A stretch of DNA of 64,000 bases. It comes from Symsagittifera roscoffensis. Its lineage: Eukaryota; Xenacoelomorpha; Acoela; Convolutidae. The translations under genes were made by a program, and so were the position numbers. The notes beneath the pieces are model-generated. The model saw only the letters and a list, made by a program, of their open reading frames with translations. It was not told the DNA's origin and made no database searches. Shown in pieces: positions 1-9,470 of the stretch; position 1 is the stretch's first letter, and every line of letters begins with the position of its first letter. Where the stretch lies: positions 35,182,052-35,246,051 of the forward strand of contig NC_087062.1 of NCBI RefSeq assembly GCF_963678635.1, written 5' to 3'.

Positions 1-1070
1 GGCTAAAGGCACCAGAAAATTTTAGTCGAGCCGAAATTAGGCTAGCGATAAGACCCTTCACGGTTAGGGCGAATCGTCGAATAAGAGGCTTAACTTCAAT
101 CCGGAAGGGTCTTGGGAAGGACGACACACCCTTTCTAGTTGATTAAAACAGCATAATAGCATCAGAGAACGTATCCGGAGGGGTATCGTATGGAAATTTA
201 GAAAGCCTCTGAGAAGCCATCTTTACAAACCCGGAGGGGTCCCAATCCGGAGGGGTCTAAATTTTTACAAATCCGGAGGGGTCCCAATCCGGAGGGGTCT
301 AAATTTTTACAAATCCGGAGGGGTTTAAATTTTTACAAACACAGGAGGGGTCCCAATCCGGAGGGGTCGAATTTTTAACAATCCGGTGGGGTCCGATTTT
401 TGTCAATCCGGAGGGGTCCGATTTTTGTCAATCCGGAGGGGTATTATTTTGTCAAAACATAAGAAGACAACAGAAGAGAAAGTACTTAAAGGTATAAGGT
501 TAATAAGAGATAGGCTGGGACCAGTGACTGCACTGGTAGTTTGCCTTTTGTAAAAAACAGAATCAAAACAAAGCAGGTCCAAACTCGGGCATTCGCGACA
601 CTAAGTCTAAATTGATCAAGAGTGTGTAACTCATTAGTGTGGACTGAAATTCAAAACGTTTTTGAGAAAAGATTGCCCTGGGGATTTTAGTAGGTCTCGG
701 GTCCGAAGATTCTAGTCCGAAGGCAGATAGATAACACAGGACTCGGTGGGTGCAATAGACGCCCACTTGAGAAAATCACTGCCTTCAAGCTTTGTCTGTT
801 TGGTGCAGCACCAAGCAGGGAAATCTCTTTCTTTATATACAAGTTCGACTATTGTACTGCGACCAACTAAAAGTACAAAACGCATAAGTTTTTCATAAAA
901 AAATTATTCTTATTTTGTTATTTCTGGTTTTAAATCAATAATATTTGTATTGATTGGGTAGCGAGAACACTATCTTTTATATAGACTGATATCATCATAC
1001 TGTGCTAGCTTCACATCTTACAACTAATAATCGATTATTGTGAAGAAATTGTATATATGTTGTACCTATA
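1..1070. other. Non-coding leader upstream of the first gypsy copy
   Basis: No convincing coding region is visible on either strand. The first 460 bases hold a reiterated GC-rich motif in AT-rich DNA; the remainder is AT-rich. The gag reading frame of copy F1 begins abruptly near 1071, at a point internal to the N-terminal gag of the other copies, so position ~1070 is a breakpoint. The stretch could be part of an LTR or 5' UTR, but I cannot pair it convincingly with a second LTR in the window. Confidence 0.5.
93..445 (+). repeat. Irregular array of AATCCGGAGGGGTC motifs
   Basis: About a dozen copies of the core ATCCGGAGGGGT occur, separated by AT-rich spacers such as TAAATTTTTACA. Spacing is irregular and some copies are degenerate (AATCCGGAAGGGTC, ACAGGAGGGGTCC). 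The same core followed by CTTGGGA recurs once at about 49870. Such arrays are common in LTR U3 regions or minisatellites; the function here is unknown. Confidence 0.85.
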
Positions 1071-3068
1071 GGCGATGAGGTGAATCCCAGGAAGAAGAAG
1101 AGGACGATGAAGAGCAAGCTGACTTTGGATCTCAAGTCAGCCTCAATAGTTCGACTCAGGAGAATGAAGCATACACCGACAGAGGGACTGGTACCATGGA
1201 CCAATTTGGTGTAGTGAGGACAATAAGCAAAACCACAAACACATCAGGCCAGTCAAGAGACTTTTTGAGTATGACGAATTCGGAAATGCGAAGTGGGGAG
1301 AATAGAAACACAGGGCTAAGCAACGAATCGGCGGATCCAGAGGTGGATAATGAAAAGACGTCAGGGCAGAGAATCAAAGCCCGAATCTCGACCAGCACCA
1401 AGCTACCTGGGATCGACAGGGTGACACCACCCGCTACTTGTGACGTCATTAGTAGAAAACGGAGCATCAATTGAAGAAGCCTTGAACAACATAGTGGGCA
1501 GTATAGGAGAGCAAAATGAATAGATTTCCATAAGAATGGGTGAACTAGAGAGAGCAGTCCACGTTGAAAGAGAAAGTCTGCGGGAAGAAATAAACCGCAA
1601 TAGACAAGAAGTTGGTAGAAGCGAAAAACGCATGAAGGAAAGAACGGATGAACACTTGGCAAAGAACTTGTCGCGAATGACAAGGGAAGCGGAACAAAGG
1701 GAGTTACGGTTAAGAGACGACATGGAGAAATTAAGAACTAAGCAAGAGCAGACTCTTGGGACTCTTGACACAAAGTTAGATGCGATGATGGAGAGGTGAA
1801 CTCAGGCTATCATGGACAAGTTGGACGGGCTACTAGGCAACAGGAGTGGACAAAGAGAAGGGGAACCGAACTCGGGAGGTCCCAGCTGGGAACTGAGGGT
1901 GAACTTTGATGACCATCAAAGGAGGAGGACATATGGATCCACTAGAGGTAGAGGCAGTTCAGCAGGCTATGCAACAGGGGATAATAGAACATGGGGCCCA
2001 AACATCACAGGAAGTTCAACTGGCAATAGACAGACCTCGAACGAACGACCGACGCAAGGCACACATGCGACTGGGTGGGGTGGTTCCAGGAACAGGAGTC
2101 ATGCAAGCCCAGGGATGAGTCATGCGAGCCAAGGAAAAAACAGTCCAAGTGAATCGGACGGAAGGGAAGTTCCAAATACAGAACCCTTATCAGGGGGCGA
2201 TGATACTCAGGCGGGGCATTCAAGAGATGCTACAGCAATGTCCACAGCCTTTGAACACCTAAACAGGTCTTTGGAGACATTCCTGTTGAGGTTATCCAGA
2301 ACCAATGAACGCAGTGAAAAGTCCAGAAGAGTCTCTAAGAAACCAAGACGCTATAAAGACGAATCTGACGGCTGCATTGATACCTGGATAGATGTGATGA
2401 AACTGCATTTTGAGGAAGAAGACCTGTCAGAAAGGCAAGAGTGCAGTGCGCTCACCAGTAACTTGGAAGGGATAGCCCTGAACTGTGTGATGGCCAAAAA
2501 GCAGTACCAGCGGGACACAGCTGAGAAAATCTTCGAAATCTTGTTAAATCGTTTTGGATCAGGGGTGCAGGGGCACCAGGCAATGATGCGCTTCGAGAAA
2601 CGGAGGCAACGAGAAGATGAGACCATAGACAAGTTTCTAGACGATTTGGAGATGCTGAGAAGGCGCAGCCAACCGGACGAGTCGAACAGGAGGATGAACC
2701 GGGCAGTAGCCTCAAAAATCATCGATGGTGTGAAGAATGATGAACTTCGAACAGTGTTAGCAACATATTACACACCACTATCAACCAAGGCGCCAACACC
2801 AGAGGAGTTGAGGCTCAAGTCAAAAGAATATCTTTTATTGAAGCCTCCATCGAGATCTGGATATTACAAGAACAATTACGGCAATTTTAACAACGGACCA
2901 GCAAACCAAGGGAACAACTGGTACACACCATGGGATGACATGGACAAGAGACGCTCTTGTGCAAATTGCAGTTCAACGGACCATCATGTGTCAGCATGCC
3001 CAACTTACAATCAGGGTATGAAAGCAATAGGCTTTAGCCTCGAGGACGAAGATGCGTTAGAAGTTGAC
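1071..3068 (+). pseudogene. gag: gag (F1), broken
   Basis: Structural polyprotein of the gypsy-like element. An acidic N-terminal part (1071-1474) is followed, in another frame from about 1439, by a Glu/Arg-rich coiled coil, a Gly/Ser/Arg-rich spacer and a capsid-like retrotransposon gag domain (about 2380-2770). One zinc knuckle CANCSSTDHHVSAC follows (CX2CX4HX4C, about 2960-3000). Lesions against sister copies are a TAG near 1520 (Gln elsewhere) and TGA at 1797-1799 (Arg elsewhere). The second knuckle and the following coiled coil, present in F2 and F6, are deleted: the reading frame jumps at about 3083 into the pre-protease sequence. Confidence 0.85.
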
Positions 3069-3763
3069 CATGAGGATTTCATGAACGTGGGTGGAATTAG
3101 CATCTACACTAGGACATATGTGACAACAGACAGTGACCAGATAGGGCAGATCTATTTGGGTGAGGAGGAGCTCAAAGTCCGCAGGATAGGCCATGACGCC
3201 ATGATGGAGCAAGACGCAGTACACATTGGATACAAAGCAGATGTGACTGCACATCTGCTCGACAGCAATGGAAAGAAAATCGGAGTCATAAGGCTTCTGG
3301 ACACAGGAGCGGTAGTGAGTGTGAGTGTGATGCCGATATAAACTTGGGAAAGAATGGGCTTCACGAGGGAAGATCTAATTCCAACGAATCTTCGACTGGC
3401 TGCAGCCAATCGAGGAGCGACTTACGTAGCTGGAAGAACGCCAATAACGGTCCTCCACGTGGGTGGACGGGATCTTTGGATGAGCTTCCTAGTAGTAAAA
3501 ATCTGGATGACTCCGACCAATTCATCTTGGGCAGAGATTTTGTCAGGAACTTCGACATGATGATTGACTTGAACAACGGTCTAATGAGGATTAGGAACCC
3601 GGATTGGAAGTATGTAAAGAAAACAATTAATAGAATATTAACAGACGAAAACATTGAACCAATTTTTTTAGATAGAAAAGTAAAACTACAGCCGGGACAA
3701 GCAGTAGTAGCAATTTTTAGATTGAGAAATTTAAATTCCTTTAGTGATAGTAAACAGGTTTGA
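3069..3763 (+). pseudogene. Retropepsin (F1), broken
   Basis: Aspartic protease region with LLDTGAVVSV (DTG active site, about 3292-3321). The downstream flap and second-half region is recognisable as FILGRDFVRNFDMMID. Lesions: a 6-nt GTGAGT duplication and TAA at 3339-3341 where F2 and F6 have Lys, both shared with F5, plus a frameshift near 3495. Unlike F2, F5 and F6, the end of this domain reads through without the extra base near 3660, and terminates at TGA 3761-3763, a stop present in every copy. Confidence 0.85.
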
Positions 3764-4985
3764 TTGGTACCGAATCCAAATAGTCAAAGTCCAGTGATTT
3801 TAGGCCGGAGCTTCTCGGTAACTCGAAACGGACTGTGTGTCAGTGTGTTATTGAACACACTGGACACCACGATTTCAATCTAACGTGGAAAGAAACTTGG
3901 TTACGCTTTGCCGATGAGGATCGACTATGAAGAGAAACAAAACTTGAAGAAACATAGTGTTAAAGACTATCCTTATCATGCCATTAAAGATAAAATTTTA
4001 AAAAGTATTAATGAATTAAAATCTACTCATAAATTTTTTTCCATGAAGTCCGAAACGGCCGACGGCTTATCGAGCTGCTCGAACTTTCCGGACCGCCCCT
4101 CGTCATATGAACTAGAATCTGACAAACCGGTTTTGCCAGAGATAGAACACTTAAAATGAAAAATAGGCGAGGGAGATTTCGAGTTACTGCGGGAGGTTTT
4201 GAATCGGAACGCGGATGTATTTTCAAAACATAAGGCGGATATCGGTTGCTGTAACTTCGTCGAACACGAAATCGAACTTGAAGAAGGCGCCGTTCCCCAC
4301 AGGGAAGGCGCAAGACGAATGACGCCACATAAGTCGGAAGCGTGCCGAGCGGAGATTGAATTGTGCTCGAATACGACATGATAGAACCCTCGAAATCGCC
4401 ATGGGCTTGCGGGGTAGTAATGGCGAAAAAAAGGGGGCAGCTTAGGTTTTGTTGCGACTATCGCTACTTGAACGCGGTGACAATAAAAGATGGGTACCCG
4501 ATACCGCGAATAGACGAGAGCCTCTCTAAACTTGGTGATGCCAAGTTCTTCAACACACTGGACTTGGGTTCTGCCTTCTGGCAGGTCCCTTTGCGGAAGA
4601 AGGATAGAGAAAAGACCGGATTCGCGTGTGAATTGGGTTTGTACCAGTGGAAGAGGATGCCCTTCGGCTTGTGCAGCGCAACGGCCACTTTTCAAAGACT
4701 GATGGCTCAGGCTTTGACCAGAGTCACAAAGAAGTGCGGGAATCTTGTGATGTGTTAGGTGGATGACGTAGTCATAGCAACACCGACCCTGGAAGACCAC
4801 ATTGATGTGAAATCCTTAGGTATTCGATCAAGTACCTAGGAAGGACGGTGGACATGCTTGGTGTTAGGCCGGACCCGGAAGCAGTAGAAGCTGTGTTGAC
4901 ATGGCAGGCTCCCAGAACGGACACACAGCTCATGACCTTCCTAGGGTTTTGCCACTTTTCCGGGACACTGGACCGAGAGGAGATG
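3764..4985 (+). pseudogene. pol: Reverse transcriptase (F1), truncated
   Basis: RT pieces read as a leader, then the finger region and LDLGSAFWQVPLRKKDREKT (first catalytic Asp), then MPFGLCSATATFQ. At the active-site box the codon before VDD is TAG (4756-4758), where the family should have Tyr. A 60-nt-class deletion follows at about 4806 (HID joined to VKSLG), shared with F4. The sequence stops after FLGF at a hairpin junction to gag. Not functional. Confidence 0.88.
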
Positions 4986-5005
4986 TCGGAGCTGTCCGAC
5001 ATCTC
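4980..5005. other. Perfect 11-bp hairpin at the RT/gag junction
   Basis: GAGATGTCGGA (4980-4990), a 4-nt loop GCTG, then its exact reverse complement (4995-5005). The same junction and hairpin recur at 34230-34255. It sits where RT homology ends and gag leader begins. Confidence 0.85.
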
Positions 5006-5050
5006 TACTGAAATTGTGAAAACTAGATGATCTCCCACAGACAACACGAT

Positions 5051-7406
5051 GATGGCAGGCGTGACGGAGAAACAGGCAACATCCTCATCGTTTTCAGAAA
5101 GAGTGAAGAACACTTTTGGAAACATCTTTTTTCACCATGGGAGTGGGTATAGGCGATGAAGGTGAATCCCAGGAAGAAGAAGAGAACGATGAAGAGCAAG
5201 CTGACTTTGGATCTCAAGTCAGCCTCAATAGTTCGACTCAGGAAAATGAAGCATACACCGACAGAGGGACTGGTACCATGGGCCAATTTGATGTAGTGAG
5301 GACAATAAGCAAAACCACAAACACATCAGGCCAGTCAAGAGACTTTGTGAGTATGACGAATTCGGAAATGCGAACTGGGGAGAATAGAAACACATGGCTA
5401 AGCAACGCATCGGCGGATCCAGAGGTGGATAATGAAAAGACGTCAAGGCAGAGAATCAAAGCCCGAATCTCGACCAGCACCAAGCTACCTGGGATCGACA
5501 GGGTGACACCGCCCGCCACTTGTGACGCCATTAGTAGAAAACGGAGCATCAATTGAAGAAGTCTTGAACAACATAGTGGGCAGTATAGGAGAGCAAAATG
5601 AACAGATTTCCATAAGAATGGTTGAACTAGAGAGAGCAGTCCACGTTGAAAGAGAAAGTCTGCGGGAAGAAATAAACCGCAATAGACAAGAAGTTGGTAG
5701 AAGCGAAAAACGCTTGACGGAAAGAACGGATGAACACTTGGCGAAGAACTTGTCGCGAATGACAAGGGAAGCGAAACAAAGGGAGTTACGGTTAAGAGAC
5801 GACATGGAGAAATTAAGAACTAAGCAAGAGCAGACTCTTGGGACTCTTGACACAAAGATAGATGCGATGATGCAGAGGCGAACTCAGGCTATCATGGACA
5901 AGTTGGACGGGCTACTAGGCAGCAGGAGTGGACAAAGAGAAGGGGAACCGAACTCGGGAGGTCCCAGCCGGGAACCGAGGGTGAACTTTGATGACCATCA
6001 AAGGAGGAGGACATTTGGATCCACTAGAGGTAGAGGCAGTTCTGCAGGCTACATTGATACCTGGACAGAGGTGATGAAACTGCATTTTGGGGAAGAAGAC
6101 CTGTCAGAAAGTGCGCTCACCAGTAACTTGGAAGGGACAGCCCTAAGCTGTGTGATGGCCAAAAAGCAGTACCAGCGGGACACAGCTGAGAAAATCTTCG
6201 AAATCTTGTTAAATCATTTTGGATCAGGGGTGCAGGGGCACCAGGCAATGATGCGCTTCGAGAAACGGAGGCAACGAGAAGATGAGACAATAGAAATGTT
6301 TCTAGACAATTTGGAGATGCTGAGAAGGCGCAGCCAACCGGATGAGTCGAACAGGAGGATGAACCTGGCAGTAGCCTTAAAATTCATCGATGGTGTGAAG
6401 AATGATGAACTTCGAACAATGTTAGCAACACATTACACACCACTATCAACCAAGGCGCCAACACCAGAGGAGTTGAGGCTCAAGTCAAAAGAATATCTTT
6501 TATTGAATCCTCCATCGAGATCTGGATATTACAAGAACAATTACGGCAATTTTAACAACGGACCAGCAAACCAAGGGAACAACTGGTAAACACCATGGGG
6601 TGATATGGACAAGAGACGCTCTTGTGCAAATTGCAGTTCAACGGACCATCATGTGTCAGCATGCCCAACTTCCAACTTACAATCAGGGTATGAAAGCAAT
6701 AGGCTTTAGCCTCGAGGACGAAGATGCGTTAGAAGTTGACCATGAGTATTTCATGAGAGGAATAACTGCCATATTCGGCCCGAGACGTTTCTTTTGTAAC
6801 TTGGAAAGTCATTTTAAATCAGATTGTCCGCAATTCTGGGATGCTGTAGCAGACATCAGGCATCCAAGGGATGAGGAAGCTTTATCGGGTGTGAAAGCCA
6901 GCAAGGCTCGCCTATTGAGTGAGGCGGAGGCGCGCAGAAAAGAAAAACCGCAAGAGCTGGCAACGAAGAAAATGCAAGCGGTAACAGAAGAGACATGTGA
7001 ACCGGAACCGGTGACTGCGGCGGACGACTTCAAGATTGATTATAGGGCAGCCGCGAGGGATATTCTAAATAGAGTGCAGCAGGAACTGGTAACGAAAGAG
7101 ATCGAGCAAAAAGTGAAGCTCGAATTGGAAAACGAGAAACTACAGGAGAAGCTGAATACCTTCGAGGCAACGGAAGTTGAAGAAACCAAAGCACCAAGTA
7201 GTTTGAGCATGAAACTTAATGTGATCTCCGGGCAGAGGTTCGGTATGGTACCACAAGGAAGCAAAATACAGTCGATAATCTCGGTAGCGGGACACCAGGT
7301 AATCAGAATTCTGAGTGAACCATCAGAGTTCACTTTGATGCATTTGGACACATATGCAGATTATCTGAGGCAGGTGGAGCCATGCACTGAGTCAAGAGCT
7401 GTGTGA
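5051..7406 (+). pseudogene. gag: gag (F2), broken
   Basis: Acidic N-terminal part (to 5556), then coiled coil and capsid-like domain (5522-6589) and knuckle region (6600-7406). Lesions: the gag1/gag2 frame change common to all copies; an internal deletion joining AGY directly to IDTWTEV, which removes the Gly/Ser/Arg-rich spacer; TAA at 6587-6589 (Tyr elsewhere); and a 7-nt duplication (CCAACTT) near 6665. It keeps the second knuckle region, but its first Cys is Arg (RFFCNLESHFKSDC). After the knuckle comes a Lys/Glu-rich coiled coil (about 6900-7200), then a segment leading to the protease. Confidence 0.87.
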
Positions 7407-7457
7407 GCACTACTAACAACAGGTGGCCCTCGCATAAAGAAGCTTCACGGGCGCTAC

Positions 7458-8078
7458 GTGGAAATTTATGGATCGTATCAAGTGATGCTGAACGTGGATG
7501 GAATTAGCATCTACACTAGGACATATGTGACAACAGACAGTGACCAGATAGGGCAATTCTATTTGGGTGAGGAGGAGCTCAAAGTCCGCAGGATAGGCCA
7601 TGACGCCATGATGGAGCAATACGCAGTACACATTGGATACGAAGCAGATGTGACTTCACATCTGGTCGACACCAATGGAAAGAAAATCGGAGTCACAGGG
7701 CTTCTGGACACAGGAGCGGTAGTGAGTGTGATGCCGATAAAAACTTGGGAAAGAATGGGCTTCACGAGGGAAGATCTAATTCCAACGAATCTCCGACTGG
7801 CTGCAGCCAATCGAGGAGCGATTTACGTAGCTGGAAGAACGCCAATAACGGTCCTCCACGTGGGTGGACGGGATCTTTGGATGAGCTTCCTAGTAGTAGA
7901 GAATCTGGATGACTCCGACCAATTCATCTTGGGCCGAGATTTTGTCAGGAACTTCGACATGATGATTGACTTGAACAACAGTCTAATAAGGATTAGGAAC
8001 CCGGATCGGAAGTATGTAAAGAAAACAATTAATAGAATATTAACAGATGAAAACCAGGTACCAATTGTTTTTAGATAG
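7458..8078 (+). CDS. Retropepsin-like aspartic protease domain (F2)
   Basis: An open 206-codon stretch with the DTG motif in GLLDTGAVVSVMPIKTW and the typical C-terminal FILGRDFVRNFDMMID. It would cleave the Gag-Pol polyprotein. In a live element it would be part of a polyprotein, so the ATG at 7458 is not necessarily a real start. It ends with TAG after an apparent +1 shift near 8070 relative to F1. A leader (8080-8166) then ends in the family-wide TGA at 8164-8166. Confidence 0.85.
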   Translation: MEIYGSYQVMLNVDGISIYTRTYVTTDSDQIGQFYLGEEELKVRRIGHDAMMEQYAVHIGYEADVTSHLVDTNGKKIGVTGLLDTGAVVSVMPIKTWERMGFTREDLIPTNLRLAAANRGAIYVAGRTPITVLHVGGRDLWMSFLVVENLDDSDQFILGRDFVRNFDMMIDLNNSLIRIRNPDRKYVKKTINRILTDENQVPIVFR

Positions 8079-8166
8079 AAAAGTAAAACTACAGCCGGGA
8101 CAAGCAGTAGTAGCAATTTTTAGAATGAGAAATTTAAATTCGTTAAGTGTTAGTAAACAGGTTTGA

Positions 8167-8913
8167 TTGGTACCGAATCCAAATAGTCAAAGTTCAGTGA
8201 TTTTAGGCCGGAGCTTCTCGGTAACTCGAAACGGACTGTGTGTCAGTGTGTTATTGAACACACTGGACACCACAATTTCAATCCAGCGTGGAAAGAAACT
8301 TGGTTACGCTTTGCCGATGAGGACCGACTATGAAGAGACACAAAACATGAAGAAACATAGTGTGAAAGACTGTCCTTATAATGCCAATAAAGATAAAAAT
8401 TTGAAAAGGATTAATGAATTAAAATCTACTCATAAATTGTTTTCAATGAAGTCCGAAACATACGAAGGCTTATCGAGCTGCTCGAATTTTCCGGAACGCC
8501 CCTCGTCATATAAACTAGAAATTGACAAACCGGTTTTGCCAGAGATAGAACACTTAAAATGGAAAATAGGCGAGGGAGATTTCGAGTTACTGCGGGAGGT
8601 TTCGAATCGGAACGCGGATGTATTTTCAAATCATAAGGCGGATATCCGTTGCTGTAACCTCGTCAAACACGAAATACGAAATCGAACTTGAAGAAGGCGC
8701 CGTTCATCACAGGGAAGGCGCAAGACGAATGACGCGACATAAGTCGGAAGCGTGCCGAGCGGAGATTGAAATGTTGCTCGAATACGACATGATAGAACCC
8801 TCAAAATTGCCATGTATTTGAGGGGTAGTAATGGCGAAAAAAAGGGGGCAGCTTAGGTTTTGTTGCGACTTTCGCTGCCTGAACGCGGTGACAAAAAAAG
8901 ATGCGTACCGGAT
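8167..8913 (+). pseudogene. pol: RT N-terminal part (F2), split by the Polinton
   Basis: Begins LVPNPNSQSSVILGRSFSV and reads through the linker to the finger region. An 8-nt insertion near 8675 shifts the frame. A further stop occurs at 8819-8821 (Gly elsewhere). The domain is interrupted at 8913 after ...CGTACCGGAT; the second half lies 20.5 kb downstream at 29388. Confidence 0.9.
8908..8913 (+). repeat. Left 6-bp target-site duplication CCGGAT
   Basis: CCGGAT directly abuts the left terminus AGTAGTATGC of the Polinton and is repeated at 29382-29387 directly after the right terminus GCATACTACT. Polintons characteristically generate 6-bp duplications. Confidence 0.95.
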
Positions 8914-9128
8914 AGTAGTATGCATATAGTTCGTTAGGATCGGAAGGGGGGGGGGGGTTGTCATACATGGATGACCATTAGGTATAAATCATAATGGTCA
9001 CCATGTATTAAATGATCAGCAATGGTCACCATGTAATAATCCTAATTGTCACCATGTATAATTTTATACCTAATAGTCCTCATGTAAAACTTCGGTATAT
9101 TATTGAGTTTTCCCACTGAACGTTGTGG
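8914..9128 (+). repeat. Polinton left terminal inverted repeat
   Basis: Starts AGTAGTATGCATATAG, includes a 12-G run, then several copies of ATGGTCACCATGTA-like subrepeats, and ends near GAACGTTGTGG. It is the reverse complement of 29123-29381 apart from a few substitutions, the homopolymer length and an extra ~43-bp subrepeat in the right copy. Confidence 0.95.
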
Positions 9129-9470
9129 TTACATGTTTGGTGCGGGAAAAGATTTGCCAAATCTTCGTTCTGAAACCAGCTGGAGTGTTTAACTGCGCTA
9201 TAGACTGTTTGCTCAATTCTTCTTAAAACTTTGATTCAAACTCAAATTACATACAAATACATATAAAAGTATGCTAAAGACACTATCGCGTAAATGAAAT
9301 AGTTAATATCCCAGATTAATTGAGTTCCAAAGCTGAACAAAATCTCGCACTTAAATACACACTAAACACGGAATAGCGGTAGGTCAAATTTTATGTACAG
9401 ACAATTCTCATATTAAAAAACTGAATTATATTTACTATACAAAAGTTAATGTCGTGTTTTTTTTTGTGTT
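9129..9470. other. Non-coding sub-terminal region
   Basis: AT-rich DNA between the left TIR and the 3' end of the polB gene. No ORF or known motif is visible. It probably holds the polB 3' UTR and terminator (the gene reads leftward). Confidence 0.6.

Larger units (their letters stand above)
1071..5030 (+). mobile_element. Gypsy-like retrotransposon fragment F1
   Basis: Runs gag, protease, RT and ends inside RT just after the block reading FLGF, where it is joined to the gag of fragment F2 through a short hairpin (4980-5005). No LTR separates the two fragments. F1 lacks the segment between the two gag zinc knuckles and the protease, a deletion shared with F5. It is clearly defective, with stops in gag, protease and RT. 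Confidence 0.85.
5031..8913 (+). mobile_element. Gypsy-like fragment F2, left part
   Basis: Contains gag, protease and the start of RT. It is interrupted at 8913 by the Polinton and resumes at 29388 in the same RT codon context. The sequence across the insertion, minus one copy of CCGGAT, matches uninterrupted RT in F6 around 41266-41290, which fixes the insertion point. Confidence 0.92.

Noticed and set aside
93-445. CRISPR-like array
   Set aside because: Repeat units are short, degenerate and separated by near-identical AT spacers rather than unique ones; the context is eukaryotic retroelement DNA.
1-1070. 5' LTR of the retroelement
   Set aside because: No matching 3' LTR, TG...CA ends or primer-binding site could be identified by eye; kept only as a hypothesis.
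4027-4800. Antisense ORF of 257 codons over RT
   Set aside because: Complement of a real RT gene; hydrophobic and Leu/Ser/Pro-rich content arises from codon complementarity.
5238-5853. Antisense ORFs of gag (175 and 122 codons) repeated in every copy
   Set aside because: They are reverse-complement shadows of the Glu/Arg-rich coiled-coil gag, and their conservation follows from the sense gene.
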